From an uncultured Clostridia bacterium (lineage in GTDB: Bacteria > Bacillota > Clostridia > Christensenellales > UBA1242): a DNA stretch of 34,429 bases. The translations under genes were made by a program, and so were the position numbers. A model generated the notes under the pieces. The model did no database searches, had not been told where the DNA came from, and was given only the letters and a program-made list of their open reading frames with translations. The stretch spans positions 1-34,429 of the forward strand of contig CAKVLG010000009.1 in NCBI GenBank assembly GCA_934756675.1, given 5' to 3'. This document shows positions 24,833 to 32,600 of this stretch, piece after piece (the first letter of the stretch is position 1; the number at the start of each line of letters is the position of its first letter).

Positions 24833-25853
24833 CTGCTTCACTTTCTTTATCAAATATTTTTAATTTTTCACGCATTTTTTCAATAAATTTCGATTCATAA
24901 ATCTCTTTTACTTGAAGCACGCACGAATAAATTGTGTCTGCCTTGCTTGAACCATGCGACTTAACAACAATTTTCTCGATACCAACAAATGGCGACCCAC
25001 CAACTGTTGTATAATCAAGTCTATTTTTAAGGTTTTTGAATTGTTTTTTAAGCATGCCGGCACCAAGCTTTGCAAAAATGTTGCCTTGCATAATCTCTTC
25101 TTTTAACACAGATGTAACAAATGTCACAGCACCTTCTGTTGACTTTAACAATACATTGCCAACAAACCCGTCACACACCAAAACATCATAATCACCAGAA
25201 AGAGCATCACGCGCTTCCATATTTCCAACAAAGTTAACTTCTTTTATGTTTTTGATTAAATCAAAAGCAGCATGAGTAAGCTCGTTGCCTTTTTTATCTT
25301 CAACACCAACATTGACAAGGGCAACGCGAGGGTTTTTTATTCCAAACATTGCTTCCATGTAGCTTGAACCCATAACGGCAAATTGTGCCAAATATTCTGG
25401 CTTGCAATCAACATTGGCGCCACAATCAATTAGCAATGTCTTGCCACCTTTTCTATTTGGAAGCAAAGGAGAAAGTGCAGGACGAAGAACATTCTTCATT
25501 CTACCAACTCTAAATAAGCCACCGGCAAGCACGGCACCCGTACTACCAGCACTAATCATACCAACAATATTTTCATTGGCTTTAAGCATATCAAGACCAA
25601 CAACAAGAGAGCTGTTCTTTTTTTGCCTAATAGCCATTGTTGGCGATTCGTTGCATGTTATGACTTCTGGTGCATCAACCACTTCAATTTTGTTCCCGCT
25701 GTAGCCAAAGCTAGAAAGAAAATTTTCGATATAAGTTTTATCACCAGTTAAAATAATTTCTACATCATCTAAAAGATTAACGGCAGTAATTGCACCTTTA
25801 ATCATCTCGTCAGGCGAGTAATCACCACCCATAGTATCTATAATAATCTTCAT
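24822..25853 (-). CDS. plsX: Phosphate acyltransferase PlsX
   Basis: 343 residues. Makes acyl-phosphate from acyl-ACP, the first step of the PlsX/PlsY route to phosphatidic acid. The family start MKIIIDTMGGDYSPDEMIKG is intact, followed by NESPTMAIRQKKNSSLVVGL, GMISAGSTGAVLAGGLFRVG, LLIDCGANVDCKPEYLAQFA, LVCDGFVGNVLLKSTEG and TVGGSPFVGIEKIVVKSHGS. It is the first gene of plsX-rnc-smc-ftsY, with AGGAGA before its ATG and its own promoter. rpmF, which often precedes plsX in clostridia, is not here; the next DNA upstream is non-coding and then the convergent-facing RNA. Confidence 0.96.
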   Translation of the reverse strand: MKIIIDTMGGDYSPDEMIKGAITAVNLLDDVEIILTGDKTYIENFLSSFGYSGNKIEVVDAPEVITCNESPTMAIRQKKNSSLVVGLDMLKANENIVGMISAGSTGAVLAGGLFRVGRMKNVLRPALSPLLPNRKGGKTLLIDCGANVDCKPEYLAQFAVMGSSYMEAMFGIKNPRVALVNVGVEDKKGNELTHAAFDLIKNIKEVNFVGNMEARDALSGDYDVLVCDGFVGNVLLKSTEGAVTFVTSVLKEEIMQGNIFAKLGAGMLKKQFKNLKNRLDYTTVGGSPFVGIEKIVVKSHGSSKADTIYSCVLQVKEIYESKFIEKMREKLKIFDKESEADGK

Positions 25854-25873
25854 ACATACTTCTCCTAGACTAG

Positions 25874-25903
25874 ATTATATAACAAACCTACCACGTTTCG
25901 CAA
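25874..25903 (-). promoter_or_regulatory. Sigma-A promoter for plsX-rnc-smc-ftsY
   Basis: Minus strand TTGCGA (25898-25903), 18-bp spacer, perfect TATAAT (25874-25879), about 20 bp upstream of the plsX ATG. Confidence 0.7.
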
Positions 25904-26004
25904 ATAAAAAAGTACACAATCGCACACAAATTAATAAAAAGATTACTTGCGAACCAATGATTAATAAATTTGATTTTCTATTTTCTGAACTATTAGCATG
26001 AAGT

Positions 26005-26045
26005 AGATTCTTCGAAACACTTGTGTGTTTCTCTGAATGACAGGC
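26005..26045 (+). repeat. REP-like dispersed palindrome
   Basis: Read on the plus strand it begins AGATTCTTCG and ends CTCTGAATGACAGGC, around a 7-bp hairpin GAAACAC/GTGTTTC (26014-26020 with 26025-26031). The two flanks match the well-known class of short intergenic repeats with the form AGATTCTTCG...CTCAGAATGACA found in many copies in clostridial and other uncultured genomes. Only one copy lies in this window, so its dispersed nature here is inferred. The remaining 25904-26104 sequence shows nothing else I can name. Confidence 0.6.
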
Positions 26046-26104
26046 ACTATATAACACAATGCAACTAAAAGTACTGTTTTCATCTATTACCAATCTATAG
26101 TGTA

Positions 26105-26500
26105 TTTTCGCGGCAAAATTTTGATATTATAGAAAGAAATAAAAAAATCTCAGGCAGGAATTTACTAGTTGCAAATGACTGTTTGTAATTTTTTGAAATT
26201 CAAAGTAAAAACCGTTAAATATGGCGTGAAACCAAATAGCAACTTACTACTCTATGTTAACGAAAATACATTGTGTAGTATAAAGCAGCAGATTGACTTA
26301 GATTTACGACGGATTTTGCTTAAACAAGGTTGCGGATAAGGGTTTCCTATCCGCGTTCTTGTTTAAGTGAAAGACGAGTAAAGAAAGTCAAAGTGCGGCA
26401 TATTCTGAAGCGAGGCACAGGTGCCGCTGCGAAGGCTCCCAATTTTGCCACGAAAAAGAGGTAAGGTGCAGTGGGGAGCAAAGCACCTTACCCCTTTTAT
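26105..26500 (+). ncRNA. Candidate structured non-coding RNA, family not recognised
   Basis: A gene-free region that folds strongly on the plus strand. A 16-nt closing stem joins 26105-26120 to 26441-26456 (15 pairs, one C-A mismatch). Inside is a 99-nt arm: 26293-26299 pairs with 26385-26391, 26303-26307 with 26378-26382, and 26314-26372 forms a near-continuous hairpin ending in a GTTT loop (perfect 10-bp part 26319-26328 with 26358-26367, perfect 7-bp part 26332-26338 with 26348-26354). Other helices: 26245-26250 with 26275-26280; 26167-26172 with 26239-26244; 26395-26400 with 26422-26427. It ends in a terminator at 26460-26492 whose loop (26474-26479) is complementary to 26435-26440, a possible pseudoknot. 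I found no SRP RNA, tmRNA or RNase P motifs. The 5' end is uncertain: TATAGT at 26096-26101 would fit as a -10 but has no good -35. A non-coding mobile element with terminal inverted repeats is the main alternative. Confidence 0.55.
26460..26492. terminator. Bidirectional rho-independent terminator
   Basis: Perfect 10-bp stem GGTAAGGTGC/GCACCTTACC (26460-26469 with 26483-26492) with a 13-nt loop. On the plus strand it is followed by CCTTTTATTT and on the minus strand by TCTTTTTCG. It can therefore end both the plus-strand RNA and the LRR gene, whose stop is 131 bases away on the other side. Confidence 0.85.
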
Positions 26501-26622
26501 TTACACAGACACAAAGTCTGAATAAACCTAATTTATTATCTGTCCTAATAGCAATTTGTCACGTATGTATTTGTTGTTTACGCAAATATATGTTTGTAAA
26601 GTAAACGCTATTTGAAGTATTA
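26501..26622. other. 3' flank of the LRR gene with two small inverted repeats
   Basis: Non-coding AT-rich stretch between the terminator and the LRR stop codon. It has a 5-bp hairpin CAGAC/GTCTG (26506-26510 with 26516-26520) and a longer imperfect one (GTTTAC/GTAAAC, 26576-26581 with 26601-26606, with an inner CAAA/TTTG). Neither has a T-run; they may stabilise the 3' end of the LRR mRNA. Confidence 0.4.
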
Positions 26623-29600
26623 CTATCTTGTCCAAACATAACTTCTATATGGATCACTAGTTAATCTATAATACAACGAAATAGGAACATTTGCCGACGT
26701 ATCATCATTTGAATACCATGAATCCTTACCGTCAGTACTTACTGTCATATATACAACATTATTATTTTCCGGATTTGTCAACACCCATTCCTTCCCGCCA
26801 CCATCAAAAGTTACATCTTTCATATTCCAACAACCAGAAAAAGCATTTTCTCCAATATAATTTATAGTGCTTGGAATAGTTATTTTTGTTATACGTTTAT
26901 TATCTTTAAAACCTTCAGCTAATATTTTTGTAACATTTCTACCATTGTACGTAGAAGGAATCACAACCTCGCCACTACAACCATTGTCTATAACTGTATA
27001 CGTGCCATCAGAATTAAGTTCATAATCAAATTTATTGATATTTTCAATAACTTTTTTCCAAACATATTCAACATAAGTTGTTTTAAGATATGTGGCATTA
27101 GCCGATGCGTTGTTACCAACGCTTATAGTTGTCGATACGCCAACACCGTCAGCGTCTGTCCCTGTGAGTAACCAACTACCGGTATTTTCCATATTAACAT
27201 TACTTAAATTAGTACAGCCACTAAACACTTTGCTTCCGATATTGCAAAGATTTATAGGTAATGTTATTTTTTTGAGTGCTGTGCAACCAATAAATGCCTG
27301 CCCGCCTATTGTATAAAGCGGTTTTGGTAAGATAACGCTTGTTAGACTTGTGCAGTTTTCAAAAGTTTTGGCTGCCGTAACATTTTTATCAGTCATCTCT
27401 GCAAATTCTGTGACAGTTGATGGGAACGAAACATTATTTAAGCTTGAACATTCACTAAACATCTGAGCAGGAATTATTCTTATTGTCGAACCGCTTGCAA
27501 ATGTAACAGTTGCAAGATTAGAACATTTTCTAAATAGTTTTACGCCAAGTTCTTTAACAGTGCTAGGAATTTCGAAACTTGTTAAGCTTGTGCAAGCATA
27601 GAACATTGATTGTGGCATTGATTTTACTCTATTACCTAACGTTACACTTGAAAGATTTGCACATGTGTGGAACAAGTCGATACCAAGAGCAATTGTCGTT
27701 GTGTCATCTTCAAACACAACAGTATTTAAACCTGATTTGCTGAATGCGGCAGTACCAATTGTGTTTACCGATGCTGGTATTGTTATAGCATTTAATGCTG
27801 TTGTATCTTTAAAAGCATAATTACCTATTGTTTTTAATGTTGTTGGCAATGTTAATGCTCCTAAGCTTGAGCAGTTATTAAATGCAAAGTTACCAATAGA
27901 TGTTACCGCAGGTAAATTTATCGTTTCTAATGCAGTACAGCCATTAAAAGCACCCTCATCTAACGTTGTAGTTGTTGAACTTGTAAGGAAATTTACATTT
28001 TTTAGGGAAGTACAATTTATAAAAGAACTGTTTCCTATTGCCAAATTTCCAGTAGTTTTAATCGTGACATTTGTCACACCACTACCACTAAAAGATTCTT
28101 TTCCTATTGTCTTTATAGATTCTGAAATTGTTAGATTTCTTAAAGCTGCATAGTCTTTTACAAAATAATCTGGTACAGACGAACCTATGAATGTTAAGTC
28201 TGTTACATTGTTTCCAAAAATATCGGCAAATAATATTATGTTGCTATACGCTGGAGTTGTTACATTCGTCAAACTTGGGCAACTAGTAAACGCATATTGT
28301 TCAATCTTTGTTACACTTGTTGGCAAAACCAATGTTTTAAGTTTACTTAAATCTGCAACATATGACACCGTAATAGTTTCTCCACTTGTTAGGGTCAAAG
28401 CTTCTATGTTTGTACCAAACATTTGTTTAATTGAATCGTTAATATGAGGAGTCGTAACGTTTACAAGGTTTGAACAACCATTAAACGCCGTACCATCAAT
28501 ACTGCTTACGCTATTAGATATCACTGCGTTTGTAAACGAGCCACCATTAAAAGCATGTCGATTTATTTGCGTTACGCCATTTGGTATTACTAAGTTTGTT
28601 ATTAAAGCTCCATTTAAATATAAGTCGTGTGCATAAAAAAGTGGGTTTGAAGAATAATAAATAAAATCAATATTGCACCATGCGGTTAGGTCTGTTATGT
28701 CTACCCTTGTAAGTGACTGACAATCTCCAAATGCAGTATGACCAATCCTTGTAACATTATTAGGTATTGTTACACTGACAAATGAACCACCTACAAAAAC
28801 ATATTGACGGATACTAGTAATACTACTTGGTATTACCAAGTCAGTTATTTTTGCGTCATTTAAATATAAGTCATGTGCATAATTAAGTGGGTTTGAATAT
28901 TCATCATAAAAAGATATATTGCACCATTTTGCAAGGTCTGTTATATTTACTTTCGTAAGTGATGAACAACTAACAAATGCATTAGAACCAATACTTGTCA
29001 CACTACTTGGGATTGTTATATTTGTCAGTGACAGACAATCTCCAAATGCACTAGAACCAATGCTTGTTAAATTATTTGGTAGTGCCACGTTTGTAAGTGA
29101 TGAGCATCCATAAAATGCTCTAGGACCAATATTTGTAATACTACTTGTCAATGTTATTGTTTGTAAATTTGTACATTTTTCAAAATAACTTTCTGGAATA
29201 CTCGAACCACTTGTTAAATTTACAGAAGTTGTCTGAGGACCAAAAACAGTTAAAAATCTCGCTGTTTTAGTAAATATTGGAGCAGTAATATTTAAAAGAT
29301 TAGAACAACCGCTGAACGCACCATATCCAATACTTGTAACATTGTTTGGTATTGTAATCTCAGAAAACGATGAACAACCATTAAACGCATTATCTTCGAT
29401 AGTCGTTACTGTTGTTGGAATTGTGATTTCTAACAAAGATTTGCAATTGCGGAAAACGCTTGCACCTATAACCTTCATGCCATCAGACAATGTAACACTT
29501 TTTAGGTTCGCACAGCCAAAAAATGCTGCGTTTTCTAGTTTTGTTACACTATTTGCCATTGTTACTGTTTTAATAGATGAACATTGGCGGAAAGTTTGCG

Positions 29601-32600
29601 GTTTTATTGTTGTTATTGTTTCTGGTATTACTAAATTCTCGACCAAGCTGTTATTTAAATAAAGATTACCAGCAAATGGCAATGGATTTGCATGCCAATC
29701 GCTAAAGTTTATATCACACCAGTTTTCTATGCTGTTGATGTTTACTTTAGTTAAACCATAACAACCTTGGAACGCATAATCTTTAATAGTTTTTACGCTA
29801 TTAGGAATTGTCACACTTGCAAGCCTAGAACAGCCATAAAATGTATAGCCACCAATTGTTGTTACGCTGCTAGGTATTGTAATATTTATTAAGCTTGTGC
29901 AGTTTTCAAAGGTTTTTGCCGCTGTAACGTTTTTATCAGTCATTTCAGCAAACTCTGTGACTATAGATGGAAGATTTACACTTGTGAGCTTAGTACATTC
30001 ACTAAACATCTGAGCTGGTATAATTGTTATTGTTGAGCCGCTTGCAAATGTTACAGTTGCAAGATTAGAGCACTTTCTAAATAGTTTTACGCCAAGGTTT
30101 GTTACAGTGTTTGGAATTTCGAAACTTGTTAAACTTGTGCAAGCGTAAAACATTGATTGTGGCATTGATGTAACACGGTTACCCAGTGTTACACTAGAAA
30201 GATTTGCACATGTGTGGAACAAGTCGATACCAAGAGAAATTTCTGTTGTTCCATTTTCAAACACAACAGTATTTAAACCTGATTTGCTGAATGCAGCAGT
30301 ACCAATTGTTTTTACCGATGCCGGTATTGTTATAGTATTTAATGCTGTTGTATCTTTAAAAGTATAATTACCTATTGTTTTTAATGTTGTTGGTAATGTT
30401 AATGCTCCTAAGCTTGTACAATTATTAAATGCAAAGTTACCAATAGATGTTACCGCAGGTAAATTTATTGTTTCTAATGCAGTACAACCATTAAAAGCAC
30501 CTTCATCTAACGTTGTAACTGTTGAACTTGTAAGGAAATTTACATTTTTTAAGGAAGTACAATTTATAAAAGAACTGTTTCCTATTGCCAAATTTTCAGT
30601 AGTTTTAATCGTGACATTTGTCACACCACTACCACTAAAAGATTCTTTTCCTATTGTCTTTATAGATTCTGAAATTGTTAGATTTCTTAAAGCTGCATAG
30701 TCTTTTACAAGATAATCTGGTACAGACGAACCTATGAATGTTAAGTCTGTTACATTGTTTCCAAAAATATCAGCAAATAATAATATGTTGCTATACGCTG
30801 GAGTTGTTACATTCGTCAAACTTGGGCAATTAGTAAACGCATATTGTACAATCTTTGTTACACTTGTTGGTAAAACCAATGTTTTAAGTTTACTTAAATC
30901 TGCAACATATGACACCGTAATAGTTTCTCCACTTGTTAGGGTCAAAGTTTCTATGTTTGTACCAAACATTTGCTTAATTGAATCGTTAATATGAGGAGTC
31001 GTAACATTTACAAGGTTCGAACAACCAGTAAACGCTATACTACTAATTCCATTCATGCTATTAGGAATTTTAACACTTGTAAAAGAACCTCCCACAAAAG
31101 TGTAATTCTCTATTCGCGTTATACCATTTGGTATCACTAAATCTGTTATTAAAGCTCCATTTAAATATAAGTCGTGTGCATAATAAAGTGGGTTTGAATA
31201 ACTGTTACTCTTAAAACTAATATTGCACCATGCGGTTAGGTCTGTTATGTTAACTTTTGTGAGTGATGAACAATTTTGGAACGCATTTGTACCAATACTT
31301 GTAAGTTCATCTGGAAGCGTAATATTAACAAGATTGGAATAGTCTTTAAAATAATCATTTGGAATACTCGTTCCTTTTGTTAACGTTACTGTCGTTGCTT
31401 GAGTGCCAAATATATCTGAAAACTTTGTGCCAATGATTGGTGTTGTGATTACTCTTAGACTTGAACAATATTCAAATGCAAGATAACCAATACTTGTCAC
31501 GCTGTTTGGAATTGTTATATTTGTTAGTGAATAACAATTTCCAAATGCACTATAACCAATACTTGTCACACTGCTTGGAATTATTACACTAGATAATCTT
31601 GAACATTTATAAAATGTTCCAGTACCAATACTTGTCACACTACTTGGGATTGTTATTTTTGTTAGTGACTGACAATTTTCAAAAGCTCTTTCACCAATAC
31701 TTGTCACACTATCTGGGATTGTTATATTTGTTAGTGACTTACAATCTTCAAATACAAGATAACCAATACTTGTCACGCTGTTTGGTATTGTTATATTTGT
31801 GAGTGACTGACACGATCTAAATGCATAATCTCCAATACTTGTCACACCACTTGGGATTGTTACACTGACAAATGAACCGTTATTGAAAACACTATCTTTT
31901 ATCTTTGTCACACCATTTGGTATCACTAAATCTGTTATCTTACTTCCATTTAAATATAAATTATGGGCATACCTAAGTGGGTTTGAATAATTAAAATCAA
32001 TATTGCACCATGCGGTTAGGTCTGTTATGTTAACTTTTGTGAGTGATGAACAATTATCGAATACACCCAATCCAATTTTTGTAACACTGCTTGGTATTGT
32101 TACACTGACAAATGAACCGTTATAGAAAGCATATTGTTTTATTTCTGTTATCCCACTTGGCAACACTAAATCTGTTATTAAAGCTCCATTTGAATATAAG
32201 TCGTGTGCATAATAAAGTGGGTTTGAAGTATTATAAATAAAATCAATATTGCACCAAGCGGTTAGGTCTGCAATGTCTAACCTTGTGAGTGATGAACAAT
32301 TATCGAATGTATCTCTACCAATACTTGTCACACTATCTAGTATTGTAATACTAGTTAAATTTTCATAGTCTTTAAAATAATTATCTGGAATACTTGTTCC
32401 TTTTGTTAACGTTACTGTCGTTGCTTGATGGCCAAATATATTCGAAAATTTTGCATCTAGTATTGGTGTTGTAATATTAACAAGTTTCGAACAACCAGCA
32501 AATGCATCTGTATTAATGATTGTTACACTGTTTGGTATTGTTATAGTTGTGAGTGATGAGCAACCAGCAAATGCATTTTTTTCAATATCTGTTACACCGT

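Noticed and set aside
24833..24853. TTG start for rnc seven codons upstream.
   Set aside because: It lengthens the overlap with plsX and adds residues not typical of RNase III; the ATG at 24832 fits better.
25875..26093. A 72-codon minus-strand open frame between plsX and the RNA candidate.
   Set aside because: It runs through the plsX promoter and the REP-like palindrome, has no ribosome binding site before its ATG and no recognisable composition, so it is not counted as a gene.
26122..26130. An extended -10 (TGATATTAT) that could be the promoter of the RNA candidate.
   Set aside because: It has no good -35, and starting there would leave out the 5' half of the 16-nt closing stem. It remains possible if the inverted repeat is not an RNA stem.
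26105..26500. Identification of the plus-strand RNA as SRP RNA, tmRNA or RNase P RNA.
   Set aside because: The SRP GGAAG-type apical motif, the tmRNA acceptor end with CCA and tag frame, and the RNase P GAGGAAAGTCC core are all absent on both strands.
28187..30994. Plus-strand open frames within the LRR gene (for example 28187-28447 and 30734-30994).
   Set aside because: They are antisense shadows of the duplicated LRR segments. Their similarity simply reflects duplication A.
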